NCBI GenBank assembly: GCA_963678675.1
Contig: OY783195.1
Location: 6,830,001-6,894,000 of the forward strand
Length of the DNA stretch: 64,000 nt
Origin: Xiphydria camelus
Lineage: Eukaryota; Arthropoda; Insecta; Hymenoptera; Xiphydriidae
Direction: 5' to 3'
This document shows positions 1-11,710 of this stretch, piece after piece. The notes below the pieces were generated by a model. That model was not told the origin of the DNA and made no database searches. It worked only from the letters and a program-made list of their open reading frames with translations. Both the position numbers and the translations under genes were made by a program. Position 1 is the first letter of the stretch. The number at the start of each line of letters is the position of its first letter.

Positions 1-799
1 AGAAAATATGAAAATTGAGTTAAGACCGCCAATCGGTTGCTCTCTCAAGCCTTATATTTCTATCTCACGACTCGGCGTACCTCGACATTTTATACTTTTG
101 CTATTCCCCATATATTTTTTTCGTCGTATCTCAAAATAATCAAAATTTAAATCTCACGTATAGGCCTGACTTAGGATAGGCCCGTACGTGTGATATAAAT
201 GGCATTCAAGTGCATAATTTTATACATAAAAAAAATTACCAAGCTTTAAAAATAATTGCAGAACTTATTCACAGTGAAAAATCGTAAAATATTTAAAATC
301 GCTCTCTCCTGAGAAATCATCAAAACTGAGATACGCCCTTACGTGATAAGACCGACGACGTGGATAAACAGTATAGATACTAGACGTGTGAACGGAAGTT
401 GGAGGGTTATCGTATTCTGCACTATGATTGTATCGGCGAATCGAAGTGGACGGAGAACAGTGAAGTTGAAATGATGAGCATTGGATGCTCGAATTCTGGC
501 ACTCTATATACCCTTTGTATGGCATTACGTACGCTTTTTATTTAAAAAATACGATAGAAAGTGATAGAAAATTGTAGAAATGATTAAAAAATACCGCAGA
601 GTGAGAAATTCTATTGTTTCTTATTATTTTCACATTGAACATCATGAGATCGACATAAGATCTGCATACGTTTCTATGGTATTAATATGAAAATGATAAG
701 AAACGATTGATTACACGTTCTATGATATTTTTGAATCGCTCTTTCGCTATATTCTATCGTTTTCTGCCGGAAATACTCTTAACAGGGCTTTATATACCA
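1..799. other. AT-rich non-coding stretch
   Basis: No recognisable gene. The one open frame of notable length (minus strand, 265-525) has no domain that I recognise. I see no repeat structure that I can define here. Confidence 0.4.
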
Positions 800-1104
800 C
801 TATAGTGACAACTCAAAGTTATGAAAAATATTGGCATACAGAATAGCATTTCATACGCTGCTTATAGCAAACGTTAATGTAGTAAAGTTTATAAGATAAT
901 TTTGTATTTTGCAATACAACCCTTGTGGCATTTTCTACAATACAATCATTGGCATTCTTTATAATACAGCTAACTAGCATTTTTTATAGTACCGCCATAT
1001 GACAGTGTTTACAATACAACCTTGTTTTTATTAACATTTATTGCAATATAACCTTGTAAATTATCTGAAAATATGCAATATTATATTAATGTTTGTTATA
1101 CGCA
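800..1104. repeat. Interspersed repeat, copy 1 (pair at 11135-11425)
   Basis: The block holds several degenerate units of the form 'ACAATACAAYCnTTGGCATTTT'. Near its ends are inverted segments (TATAGCAAACGTTAAT and ATTAATGTTTGTTATACGCA). A diverged block with the same opening (GACAnCTCAnAnTnnTG then AAATATTG(G/A)CATACAGA) and the same closing (GCATTAATGTTTGCTATGCA) lies at 11135-11425. Two copies with shared ends suggest a small non-autonomous element. I see no coding capacity. Boundaries are approximate. Confidence 0.4.
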
Positions 1105-1540
1105 GGAAATAAAGGGCCATGCAAAGGGCATGTAGTCCCAAAATTTGGGGATCCAATGCTCCTCATTTAAACTCCATTTTTCTCCGTGTAAGATTCGAAT
1201 TTCTCGGATGATTATGAAATAAAATTTATTACATGAACTATTTTCGTATACGCTCATTACTACAATATTAACCCAGGCTTGGGTCAGCCTCTGCCCGAGC
1301 CTTGCAGAAATGGACCAAGGCTAGCCCGAGGTTGGACTAAAGCGTAGAGACGCTAAGATTGCACGTAATCGCTCGACTTTTTGCTCGCAATGCCGATAGG
1401 AGACTAGTTGGCATGAATTAAACTGACATTTTATAAAAAGCTATTAAATCGAGTCGCCTGAACTAAACTTATTTTTCAATCAAATTGTAAATAAAAATAC
1501 GCGTCAATCGTCTTGAAATTGTTTTTAGGACGAAAGTACC

Positions 1541-1625
1541 GTATGTCTGCGCTCAAACCGGATGGTATTCGTTTATTTCTTTATTTGATAGACACTCTGC
1601 TGTGACCGGTTTTGAACGCAGACAC
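1541..1625. repeat. Short hairpin element
   Basis: GTATGTCTGCGCTCAAACCGG at the left pairs with CCGGTTTTGAACGCAGACAC at the right around a loop of roughly 45 bases. One or two mismatches are visible. It could be a short MITE or an old palindrome. No gene is associated. Confidence 0.45.
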
Positions 1626-2390
1626 ACGTTATATTATTACTATCGCTACAATGAGAGAAATAATTGCTAGTGTCAAAAAAATATTTCTTGCATCAAGAAC
1701 ACAGGATCTTACAAATTAAAAAAAAAGTACAGATTCTTTTGATCGAAGAATATATCGAGGGCTTCATAACTCGAGTATAGCTTCGTTGGAACAAGAAACT
1801 CTTTCTGAGCGAAAAAAGCAATTACTCGAGCTTATCAAATATTTTCTTGCACGAAAAAAACTGTGGCTTAAGGATTCTCGAGCATTATACTAAAAATAGT
1901 GAGAAATGCTTGAAAATGATTGCATTCGGTAGATTGAAGTAAAAAAAAATTCAGTTAAATTTTCAAGTCTTTTAAGAAGCTCGTTGCAAAGATTTTTGAA
2001 TAACAAAATAACATGTGTTTTTATGGGTTATAACTAACAAATCGCGATATTTCTGAGAAAAATAGTGAAAAAATTCTGAGATTTTTTGAACAGCAAGTTT
2101 AATGAACTAAAATCATCTATACCAATTTTCACGTTCATTAAGAAGCCTGTTATTTTTTATTAATTGTTCTTTATAAATTTAACCTTTGACAAGTCAATGT
2201 GGCAACGTTGCATGACGTCACAGATGCATGACCAGATGTTTTGGGCTTCACTTTTTAACTCACAGATACACACATACTACTGTACGTCAAACGTTGTTGC
2301 CACATCGCACGAAGAACATACTTTAGAGTGTTACTGTACTTCAGTGGACTAACTTTTAGCAGGAAAAAAGCCCCTGTACCGCTCGAGAAA
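1626..2390. other. Non-coding stretch with half of a TIR element
   Basis: The start (about 1650-1710, TGAGAGAAATAATTGCTAG and onward) matches one arm of the inverted-repeat element at 31223-31472, so it is probably a truncated copy. The remainder is AT-rich with no recognisable gene. Confidence 0.35.
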
Positions 2391-2875
2391 CCTTAAGAGG
2401 CCGACACACGCCGTCTGGAAAAATGTAAAGATATATTTCCAACATGGTGCATAAGGGGCCATCCATATATTACGTAAGACGTTTTTGGCCTCTTTTTGAC
2501 CCCCCCTCCCCCCAGTGTAAGATACTTGTACATACAGTTTACACTGTATTTAAATACAGTGTAAGAAATATTCACACCCCCCTCCCCCTCAAACGTTTTA
2601 CGTAATATATGGATGGCCCCTAAGAACCTTTAGTATTTTCGCCACCACACTTAAAGAACATAAATCTAGGGCCCTATAGAAAAAAAAAAAGAAAATTATA
2701 CATTTCTGATTTTGCCGATTGATTACAACAAAGAAATTTATTTTTTTTTCTCTATAGGGCCGCAGATTTATGTTTTTAAAATATGGTGGCGAAAATACAA
2801 AAGGTTCTTATGCACCATGTGTGTGTTGGGAATATATCTTTACATTTCCAGACGGCGTGTGTCGGCATCTTAAGG
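2391..2875. mobile_element. Inverted-repeat element with a nested MITE
   Basis: The left arm (CCTTAAGAGGCCGACACACG and onward) is matched in reverse by the right arm, which ends in CGGCATCTTAAGG. The pairing runs for about 130 bp per arm and includes the CTCTATAGGGCC-type segments flanking an A/T-rich centre near 2695-2740. The left arm is interrupted at 2455-2620 by another element, and the uninterrupted right arm gives the empty-site sequence. Open frames inside it are shadows of the repeat. Confidence 0.7.
2455..2620. mobile_element. PIF/Harbinger-type MITE, TSD TAA
   Basis: The 166-bp element has 20+ bp terminal inverted repeats starting GGGGCCATCCATATATTACG. It is flanked by TAA on both sides (2452-2454 and 2621-2623). 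The other arm of the host repeat reads straight through this site with a single TAA, which confirms both the insertion and the 3-bp duplication. A 3-bp TWA duplication with G-rich ends is known from the PIF/Harbinger superfamily; the assignment is by these features only. Confidence 0.8.
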
Positions 2876-3559
2876 GGGCTGGAAAACGTTACTGTTTTAT
2901 TGACAAAGCATTGTTTTACCGGCATAAATATTGTAGAATACAGATCATTTTAAAACGGCAACAGCACTAGCGATCCTAATAGGTGGAATAACATCCTTAG
3001 ACCATTGACCAGGGTGCTTATGTATCAAATACATCAAAGTATTCGTCATTAATAAATAATTTTACTTCTGCAAAATGTGGATAAAATAGATTATTCCATG
3101 AAAAATGTCGGTATCTTACTAGAATAAATTCTTTCTTGTATAAATTAGTAATACAAACGGATATATGCACCTATTTGCGCACAAATTAGTAATACGAACA
3201 ATGTGAAAATAATGATTTTCTAAGAGAAAAATGTCCTACACAATCTGCATGCGACTATATACTTAACAGAGCCACAGCAATGCGATTTCAACTAAATCTA
3301 AGAGTTAAATATAATAAAGTTACCGTGAGGTGCATTACAAAAATTGAATTACTATAGGCATACAACAAATACGTTCGAGAAGGATGAACACTCATGATTT
3401 AAAGTTACTATGGATCGGTGCAAAGAAGTTCCTCGGAGCTTTCCCAGCCGCCTTAATCATGGAATTATATCGCGTTTTTCATTGGAGAAAGCATTTTTTT
3501 GACGCCAGCAGATATTTTTTCTCGTGTACCAAGCTCGATAAATCGAGTAGCTAAGAACG
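2876..3559. other. AT-rich non-coding stretch
   Basis: I see no gene, repeat or motif that I can support in this stretch. Confidence 0.4.
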
Positions 3560-4350
3560 ATCGTGAAGATTAACATCAGAAGAACAAAGAGAATCGTGAA
3601 AAATCTCAATTCAACCCCAAAAGTCGCCACCCCCTCTCTCGCGTTACGCTCGATTTATCGCGCCGACCGCGGGCCATTCAATTTGCCAACCCCCGGGATT
3701 CTGTATATATATGCGCGTGCCTGGAGAAACGCGCGTCAGATATGTATGCTAATCCGGGAATAACGGCGCTGTAATTTACATGCAAACAAATTGCTCCCGC
3801 TCGCCGGTATACGGTCAGCGTTATACCGCGCGCGCTATTAAACACGCATCGAGGCCGTGAGGACTACTGTTTTGAATAAGGTCGTTAACGGCTGCCCACG
3901 CAATACCAACGCGTGTCGGAAGGACCGAGTGTCGTACTAACGGGAGAAGAGTTCCGTTGCGCGGAGAGGATCAAACGCGGTCGGCGCTTTCTCGCTGTAC
4001 TCTGAAAGGCTGTGACAGTGAAAGATCGGTAATCGGATCGGAGATCGGTATGGATAAAATCGAGGGGAGGGGTCTTCTCCTTATGAGAAGTCATAGAGAG
4101 TTGGCTCCTCGATCCTAGTCCGACCGGTCGTTGCCACCCTCGTGTTTGGAGGGGTCGAGAGAATCTGATGCTGATTCGAGGCGATCAGGCTCGAGGAAGC
4201 GCGTGACGCGGCGCTAACGGAGCGCGTTTATATGTATGGAGCGGAAAATGCGACGCGACGCGTTTCGGAGGATGCTGCGCGATGCTCGCTGTAACGGCGG
4301 TGGACGCGATCGTTACGGTATTCTTGGGGTAAATCTCGTCGGGTTATTAT
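3560..4350. other. CpG-rich island without recognised gene
   Basis: GC and CpG content rise sharply compared with the flanks. Between 3640 and 3790 lie spaced motifs of the kind seen in regulatory DNA (ATGCTAAT, ATGCAAAC, TATATATATGCG). Short open frames on both strands overlap one another and show no domain. It may be a promoter, enhancer or untranslated exon of a host gene, but nothing decides this. Confidence 0.3.
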
Positions 4351-5920
4351 CCGTGATTCTATGGGGCGATAAGTCAGCTGAGTCGATCTCGGGGGACACT
4401 TTTAGGTTGTAGTTAACGTGGAAAAGGCACTTCGGATGTAGCTACTTTGATCTTCCTTTCTGACGTTTCGTATGTGAGTCTAATAAATCGTGGGACTTAT
4501 TTAAAAATCGAGTCTCGCTCGTTTCAGTCGACGTTTTAGAAGCTTCATTCAATGACAGAAGCGGCAATTTCTTTTATTTGACGATATAATTATATTAATT
4601 AATTGCCACGGAGGAAAGTTAAGTGCAGTAATTGCTTTATTATCTACTAATACTTTTTCAATAAAATTGAAATCTCAACTTTGAAATAACAAATTTTTCA
4701 TGATGCTTACAGATATCCATATTGAAATTAAATAAATAATTGAAGTAACAAACAAATTTCAGAAAATCCTTCAAGCTCTCTCTATATTGTATTTGACTTT
4801 TCCATAGCACATAAAATTTTGTGACAGCTTCAGGCTTTTCAGAATTGTTTAACTAATACCTACTAGATATTGTAATAGACAGACCTGGTGTGCATACAAT
4901 CTCAGACCATATTTCTAGCGTTTTTAAGCGGACTATTGTACCTCAAAGTACATCGAAAAAAAATCGGTTGAATCGATTTATTTGATTTGAATTATTTCAA
5001 GCAATTAAATACTTTCTTCGTTTACATTATTCTGTTCAATCCTAATATCCGTCTATTCGTAATATAATATATATTTAATCTCTATAATTAGTTACTTCAG
5101 CCTGCTATATATTCGAGTATAACTATTTTTGCGGAGTTGGGCCAATTCAATATTTCTTTTGGTAGGTACGACTAGTATTTACTTACATTAATTATACGCT
5201 TAGATATATTTGCCGTGAATAAACGGGTATCGAATAGAAAACAATTTCCTTAACTCAAAGGAATAAATTATTTCGACTAGCTCAAACCAAAACTAAAATC
5301 TTTCAACCACATTTTTCTACAGGGCCAATAGTGCGTGCACGCATGGGATGATATATACGAAGCCTCTCAATTCAATGCGCATACCTTCGCAATGCGTGCA
5401 TCGTGTAGATCGCATGATGCGTGTGTGATACAATGCAATTCGCTTTTATTTATCGTCATACGCAACACACGGCTTACCGCGGCACGAACGCATGCAGAAA
5501 GTCGAGACTCGAATTGCATTAGCTGCACACGCGCACGTAGGGATAAGCATGCGGGTCAATCACAGTGAATGATCGCACGGGAAATGATTTCTGGGTTTTT
5601 TTCTTTTCTCTCGATCGTCCAATGCAACTCGGCACATCAACGCGCGAGGATCTTCTCACCCTTGAAGCTCGTGACGCACGTATTGGCAAAGATGAAGTGG
5701 CGATGAATCACCGCCGGACGTTTCCTTTCGCAAGGACGCGCGTATGTACCTACATACGCACTCGCGCGCGCATACCTGCGCACGCACGCGGAGGATGCTG
5801 CCCCGCGCGATGGGAATTACTGCGAGATGAGTCGAGTATCGATTGCATCCTATCGACATTGACGCGCGGAACGAGGCGAGGTATCCGAGGCGAGCTTCCG
5901 GTAAAACTATACGCGTCTAT
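4351..5920. other. Non-coding stretch before element A
   Basis: AT-rich up to about 5300, then CpG-richer from 5330 with CG-repeats such as CGCGCGCGCA near 5763. Overlapping open frames at 5335-6038 on both strands look like by-products of the base composition. No recognised gene. Confidence 0.3.
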
Positions 5921-6879
5921 CCCAGGTAGAAATCTGTCCAGGTTGTGCAAGGTTGAACCTTGTTACAAGGTACGTTTTGCAAGGTTACGCTGCAAGGTTA
6001 AAACAGGGTTGCTGCAAGCCTGTCTGTTCCTTGCATAGCCGAAACTGACCACTGCCCTGTACCGTTAGCCTGTTTCAAGCTTGCAATAACAGAGAGATAC
6101 CAGGTTCGCGCGACAAGGCGAAAACAAGGCGAAAACAAGGTTGTGCCGGCAGTTTAGCGAATCAGTGCCGCCTCTAGATGTTGAGACGTCTTCATGCTTA
6201 GCGCCCTTTTCTAGTGTCGGCGCCCCATGGCTAGTGCGCCTTCGTGCGTGGCACGAAATGGCCCCTCGTTAGACACGGCCCTGCGCTTAGCGAATAGATA
6301 TCATAAAAATCCGCGGCGTGGCGTGCGCATCGCCTCAGCTGTCAGAGCCCTTAGATTGAGGTTAGCATCAGTGGCGATCAGTTTGGTTCACGCGTGTTTT
6401 TTTTTGTTTAAGAAGCCGTCAGTGTTTAATGTTAACGCGTGCAAGCGTTTCTTTAGTGCACGTTGAGTGTAAACGTTTTTTTAGTGCATGTTGAGTGTAA
6501 ACGTGGGTTATTCGTGTCCAGCCTTACTTTCTTAAATACGTTCCAAAAAATGTCAAAAGGATTCCTCTAGAAAAAAATACTAACGCAGCAAACAGTATCG
6601 AATTATTTAAATAACGATATAATTAACCATAACGATTGTGTGTACTGCATCACGCAAATGGTTAAAAATCGCGTGGACACGAATGACCAACGTTTACACG
6701 GAATGGATTAAAACATTCGGGGCAAGATCTTTGGAATAAGGACCTACGAGCAGAAAATAAGTATTATCCAGCTTCCTGCATAGAAGGGTAAGTATTAATA
6801 GCTAATTTCATGAAATTATTTGCAAGAGGCAGATAGATGAATAAGTTTCTTTATTATCTCATATGCTTGTCTTTCATAG

Positions 6880-7196
6880 AGTTGCAGATCCAGCGTTACC
6901 GATGCAGCCAGGATGGAAAAATTGCCCGGAGGAGGTACGCGAGGTTCAGGAAGGCCAGAGATTCCATCGACTCGGAGGCAAAGTAACATGGAAAGGGGAC
7001 CGCAGGCATTGGTCAGTGCGGCAGCTCAGCTATCGAGTAAGTAACGTCACTGAGGTTAACAGTAGGCAGCGAAAAAAAAATTAATATCTTATAAGGAGTA
7101 TTATATCGAATTCGTATTTCAGATCAGAAGAAGGAGCATAAGATCCGGTGCTCTACAGGCTACGTCGTAGGACCATGCAGAGCAATCCAGTCCTGA
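6880..7196 (+). other. Exon-like blocks with splice sites inside element A
   Basis: A donor GTAAGTATT at 6788, a pyrimidine-rich acceptor ending CTTTCATAG at 6879, a 157-nt block, a donor GTAAGTAAC at 7037 and an acceptor ending CGTATTTCAG at 7122 form two consistent introns of 92 and 86 nt. Two reading frames stay open across the 6880-7036 block. One continues across the second junction to a TGA at 7194; the other continues upstream through the first junction. I recognise no domain, so the product is unknown. It could be a captured host gene fragment or an element gene of its own. Confidence 0.45.
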
Positions 7197-7306
7197 CTGA
7201 AGATTTGGCTCCACATCTCCCGAAGATTCCTCGACAGCGATATCTGGTTCCATTTGAGAGGAATGTGCATGTTTTCTCCAGTGTCATTAACCAATTTAGT
7301 CTGAAA

Positions 7307-8385
7307 CCTCATAGATTACTACATAATCGAAATTGAATAAGTCATCCGTCAAATTGACAGGGTTCCCTAATTTAGTGTAAAATCTCATAGATTCTTAAGA
7401 TAATATTACTTCTGTTGCCTGTAGTTTAATATATATATTTAACTTAACTTTTATTAAGTAATAATCAGGCCAAAAACCAACAAAAATCACTACACGTCTG
7501 ACATTTCGGTTCCTTTTCGAACCCTCTCCGGAGACACAATGAAGGATTCGTTCGAAGAAGAACCGAAACGTCAGACATGCAGTGATTTTTGTTGTTTTTT
7601 GGCCTCATTATTACCTAATAAAAGTTAAGTTAAATTTATATTAAACTACAGGCCACAGAAGTAATATTATCTTAAGAATCTATGAGATTTTAGACTAAAT
7701 TGGTGGAATACTTTTCCGTACATTATATTTCGCTGTACAAGAAAGGTATAGGTATTCAATTTCGATTGTTTAATAATATATGAGGTTAATTTAACTTAAC
7801 TTTTATTGGGTAACAATCAGGCCAAAAAAGCAACAAAAATTACTACACGTCTGACGCTTCAATTCCTCTCCGAACCCTCTCCGAAGACACAATGAAGGAT
7901 TCATTCTAAAAAAGAACCGAAACGTCAGACGTGCAGTGATTTTTCTTGTTTTTTGGCCTGATTATTACCTAATAAAAGTTAAGTTAAATTAATATTAAAC
8001 TACAGGCGACAGAAGTAATATTATCAGAATCTATGAGATTTTAGACCAAATTGTTAGAATACTTTTCCGTACATTATATTTTGCTGTACAAGAGAGGTAT
8101 AGGTATTCAATTTAGATTGTTGTAACTTTTATTGGGTAACAATCAGGCCAAAAAAGCAACAAAAATTACTACACGTCTGACGCTTCGATTCCTCTCCGAA
8201 CCCTCTTCGGAGACAAAATGAAGGATTCGTTCGAAGAGGAACCCAAACGTCAGACGAGCAGTGATTTTTGTTGTTTTTTGGCCTGATTATTACCTAATAA
8301 AAGTTAAGTTAAATGAATCTCATATATTATTAAACAATCGAAATTGAATAAGTCACCCGTCAAATTGACGGGGTTCCGTAAACCT
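7307..8385. repeat. Array of three hairpin units between direct repeats
   Basis: Three units (about 7365-7702, 7790-8005 and 8120-8315) each carry an inverted repeat. The left arm contains TCAGGCCAAAAA and CTACACGTCTGAC; the right arm contains CGTCAGAC and TTTTTTGGCCTGATTATTACC. In the first unit the arms extend to about 165 bp each. The block is bordered by direct repeats of about 70 bp (7307-7376 and 8315-8385, both containing ATCGAAATTGAATAAGTCA). It lies wholly within element A. Confidence 0.7.
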
Positions 8386-8808
8386 AGTGATAGTAAAGTA
8401 GGAATAATAAAATTTTACTCGTCTTAGTATTATACATTATTTTTCTAAATTTGTAATGCTATCGCTATATATTGTAACCCAATTTTAATTATCAATAAAA
8501 TATAAAAATTTAATTCTAACCTCAAATGTTCTTCATTACCGACTCATTACCGACAACGCAACCTTGTCCCAAGCGCCATAGTCTACCTTGAAACAAGCTT
8601 GCATAGCATACTGTCACAACATTGAAACGCGTAACGGATTTGCCTTGCATCAGCCTTGTTTTGCAACCTTGCCGCAAGGTTCTACCTTGCCGGCCAACCT
8701 TGTAACAAGCTTATTTCGGGGTACGATTTCTACCTGGGTATACTGTCGGCTTTTATGGGGTTTCGGCTTAGCTGATCATTCGACTCGATCGTCAAATATT
8801 CATTAATA

Positions 8809-9810
8809 GTCCCTACATATAGTTGGACATTTTGTGCTAATATCAGTCCACCCATTTTTGTATGTTCAAATCCATTGATTTTTTGTGAACATTCAACATT
8901 CTCTGTGTTAATTTAACATTCTTTGTGTTTCCTTTAACATTCTTTGTATTAATTTTACCATTTTTCATGTTAATTTTAATTTTGAAAAATGTTAAATTAA
9001 TACGAAAAATATTCCTTATACAGATTAGGTTTTTTATTAAAATCAGTCCACCTATTTTTGAATAGTAAAATCAATTTTTTTATGTTAATTTAACATCCTC
9101 TACGTTAATTTTATTACACACACACACACACACACACAATGTTAAATTAGCACAAAAAAGATTCCCTATACGGTTAAACATTTTGTATTAAAATCAATTC
9201 GCCCATTTCTGAATGATAAAATCAATTTTTTTTCCGTTAATTTACCAATCTTTGCGTGTATTTTTATATAAAAAATATTAAATTAATACGAGAAATATTC
9301 CCTCTACAGTTCAATGTTTTATATTAAAATGAACCCATCCATTTTTTAATTATAAAATTAATGTTTTTTTGGTGTTAATTCAATATTCTCTGTGTTAGTT
9401 TTAGTATAACAAGTGTTAAACATTAACACGAAGAATAATCTCTATGCAATTGAACATTTTGTATTAAAATGAGTATATCCATTTTTGAATGATAAAATCA
9501 ATTTCTTGGTGTACTTACTAACTTAATATTTTCTGCGATAATATTCATACACACAAAAAATGTTAAATTAATACGAAGAATATTCTCTATACCGTTGAAC
9601 ATTTTGTATTAAAATCAATCAACCCATTTTTGAATTTTAAAATAAATTTGTAATGTGTCTCTTTTTGTGTTAATTTAACATTTCTTGTATTAATTTTAGC
9701 ATTATGTTAATTTTAATATAAGAATTATTAAATAAACACGAAGAATCAGTTGATTTTAACATACCAAAAATAGATGGACCAATTTGAACACAAAATTTCC
9801 TTCCGTGTAG
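8809..9810. mobile_element. Element with inverted ends and internal ~140-bp repeats
   Basis: The ends are inverted: ACATTTTGTG then GTCCACCCATTTTTGTATG at the left, and CCAAAAATAGATGGACC then ACACAAAATTT at the right. Between them are about six diverged direct repeats, each with a TATTAAAATCA(A/G)T-CCATTTTTGAAT segment followed by GTTAATTTAACATT. A short form with the same ends is at 29104-29283. There is no coding capacity. A CA microsatellite (9116-9139) lies inside. Confidence 0.6.
9116..9139. repeat. (CA)12 microsatellite
   Basis: A pure ACACAC run inside one of the internal repeats of the element at 8809-9810. Confidence 0.9.
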
Positions 9811-10139
9811 TCGCTGAGATAAACGAATTAAAACTGTGAACATTTATCTAGGTACATTGTCCATAGCAGCAAAACATCAGTGCATTAGTTAATCAACAAT
9901 GCTGGAAGTGCAATTAATTGTAACTCGAGAGTCAAGGTAAGTCTCTATTATGTATTTTCCCAGAAATTAAAGCATGAAAAGTTAATAACGTTCGGTTGAC
10001 GAATTGAAAAAATGCTTATCTATTTAACCGAACACGTTATTTCCTCGTCACATTCTTATCTTCGCTAAAAAAAACAATACATATATCCAAATTTTTCCGA
10101 CACTCTTAGCGCGCGATATTTCCTCGCCGATGTACCGAG

Positions 10140-10720
10140 TCAATTTGTCCCAATAGTCGATCGTCGCGAGAATGCCTCCCTGCGATTTACGAGCGACGAG
10201 AAGCGCCTGGAAGATCCAAGCGATAAAACCGCCCCGCGACACGAAAACAAAGAGTCCCGCGCGTCCGAAATGGGACACCCCGCAAAAGGGGGAAGGATAC
10301 GGAATCGGTCGATCGTCACGGCAAAGTGTCGCGCGCACCGAATTTCCGCGGTCGCATTGCACACTTCCGCCCCGCGATACGCCGCGAAATGCAACGACAG
10401 CGTTTTGCACCTGTTGCGAGAGAGTCACGACGCGCGCGCGGAAAAGTGTTACTCGACCCGCGAGGCGAACGAACGCGTCGAGATGGATCGACGATCGACA
10501 GTGGATCTCGCTCGAATAATTAATTACTAAACGATCTGGCGGATCGATAAACAGGTCGTTGCGTTATCCTCGTCGGATCGGAGAGTCGCGTAACGACTCG
10601 TCTCGTCGAACGAAATATTACCGTTCGGACGGTGCTTATCGTTAATTAATCATCGACAATTAATTATTCAACGGTGCCTCGCATGCTTCGATACTTGTCG
10701 CGTATATTATAAAGGCCCAT
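10140..10720. other. CpG-rich island, overlapping shadow ORFs
   Basis: Dense CpG gives open frames of 65-126 codons in five frames at once, on both strands, over the same bases. That pattern points to composition rather than coding. Nothing resembles a domain. It may be a host promoter or 5' exon. Confidence 0.3.
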
Positions 10721-10800
10721 CAATAGTTTCTCGTCGATGGCAGCGTAGCAATTAAACGGCGTTGCGTAACTATTTCGAGCTCCCTTTGCGAGTGACCCTA

Positions 10801-11068
10801 TACTGAGACAAATAATCTGGTCAATTTAATCAAAATCCTGGAGACCATAACCAAACCGTTTAGTGAAATATGAATCGTTAATCTGTTTCTTTTGACTGAC
10901 CATTTTCTGGTTAGAATAACTAGATGTGTAGTTTGAATACCTAAACATGTACTTAAAATATCTAATTAAATATTTCATTAAACTTACTAGTATTTTAGTT
11001 AGAATAACTAAATACGTTTAACCAGATGCGCTTTGTCATTTTAAACAAGTTATTTTTTCTCAATCTAT
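10801..11068. mobile_element. MITE with CACTGAG-type ends (pair at 59086-59319)
   Basis: Starts TACTGAGACAAATAATCTGG and ends AAGTTATTTTTTCTCAAT, so the termini are inverted. The body (TTAATCAAAATCCTGGAGAC then GTTAGAATAACTAGATGTG) is repeated at 59086-59319 with about 80% identity by eye. Non-coding. Confidence 0.65.
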
Positions 11069-11134
11069 AGACGGAGAAAAATGAGTTTTGAAAAAAGAAC
11101 ACTGTGAATGCCCGAACTTTTTATTTATGTACTA

Positions 11135-11425
11135 AGTGTATGCCATTGCAATGACAGCTCAGAATGTTGGAAAATATTGACATACAGAGTAGTATTTTAT
11201 TCTTATCGAATGACAGATATTAATACAATATCACATATTTTATAACTAATTTAACATTCCATGAAGTTCGGCTGTATTGAAAATAGCTATGCATTATGCA
11301 ATATTATCATGCAAGATAACATTTCATTTTCCTAATATACAGCACGGTATTGTTTGCAATACAGCCATAAACCTCATGAAATACTGGATTGCTTAAAAAT
11401 ATATGTCATATTGCATTAATGTTTG
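11135..11425. repeat. Interspersed repeat, copy 2 (pair at 800-1104)
   Basis: A diverged copy of the repeat at 800-1104, with the same opening and closing segments and a run of 'GCAATACAGCC'-type units. Boundaries are approximate. Confidence 0.35.
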
Positions 11426-11430
11426 CTATG

Positions 11431-11710
11431 CACTCGGAAAAAAAATTGGTTAAAAGCAAGTGTAAGCATAATTGATGTGAGTAAATATTAATCATACTAA
11501 AAAAATACTTAATTGTTTTAACTGCACAAGAATAGTCATATACATATGGCGAACTAAATATGTTAAGTTATAGTAACTAAATATCTATTAGTTGTGCGAT
11601 TAAATGGGTATTGGATTGAACACACTTATATAAGTTAAAAAAAATATTTCATTGCTTGCAATAATTCACACCAACTAAATTGATTCGACCAATTTTTTTT
11701 TCTTAGTATA
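11431..11710. mobile_element. MITE with CACTnnGAAAAA-type ends
   Basis: The left end CACTCGGAAAAAAAATTGGT is matched in reverse by ACCAATTTTTTTTTCTTAGT at the right, which is followed by ATA. The interior is AT-rich and unrelated to the other elements with similar ends. Non-coding. Confidence 0.55.

Larger units (their letters stand above)
5921..8738. mobile_element. Element A: TIR transposon with AAGGTT subterminal repeats
   Basis: The left end reads CCCAGGTAGAAATCTG and the right end is its inverse (ATTTCTACCTGGG). TAT flanks both sides. Just inside each end are many copies of CAAGGTT/AACCTTG: about eight at 5938-6145 and about ten, in the opposite sense, at 8560-8715. The interior holds exon-like blocks (6880-7196) and a palindromic tandem array (7307-8385). 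No transposase is visible, so this copy is non-autonomous. The ends match those of elements B (12607-14171) and C (50799-54654). Subterminal motif arrays are typical of CACTA/EnSpm transposons in general, but the superfamily of this element is not settled. Confidence 0.75.

Noticed and set aside
5565..6038. 157-residue frame
   Set aside because: It crosses the left end and the AAGGTT repeats of element A, so it cannot be one host gene.
7307..8385. CRISPR-like array
   Set aside because: The units are long inverted repeats without unique spacers of constant length, and the genome is eukaryotic.
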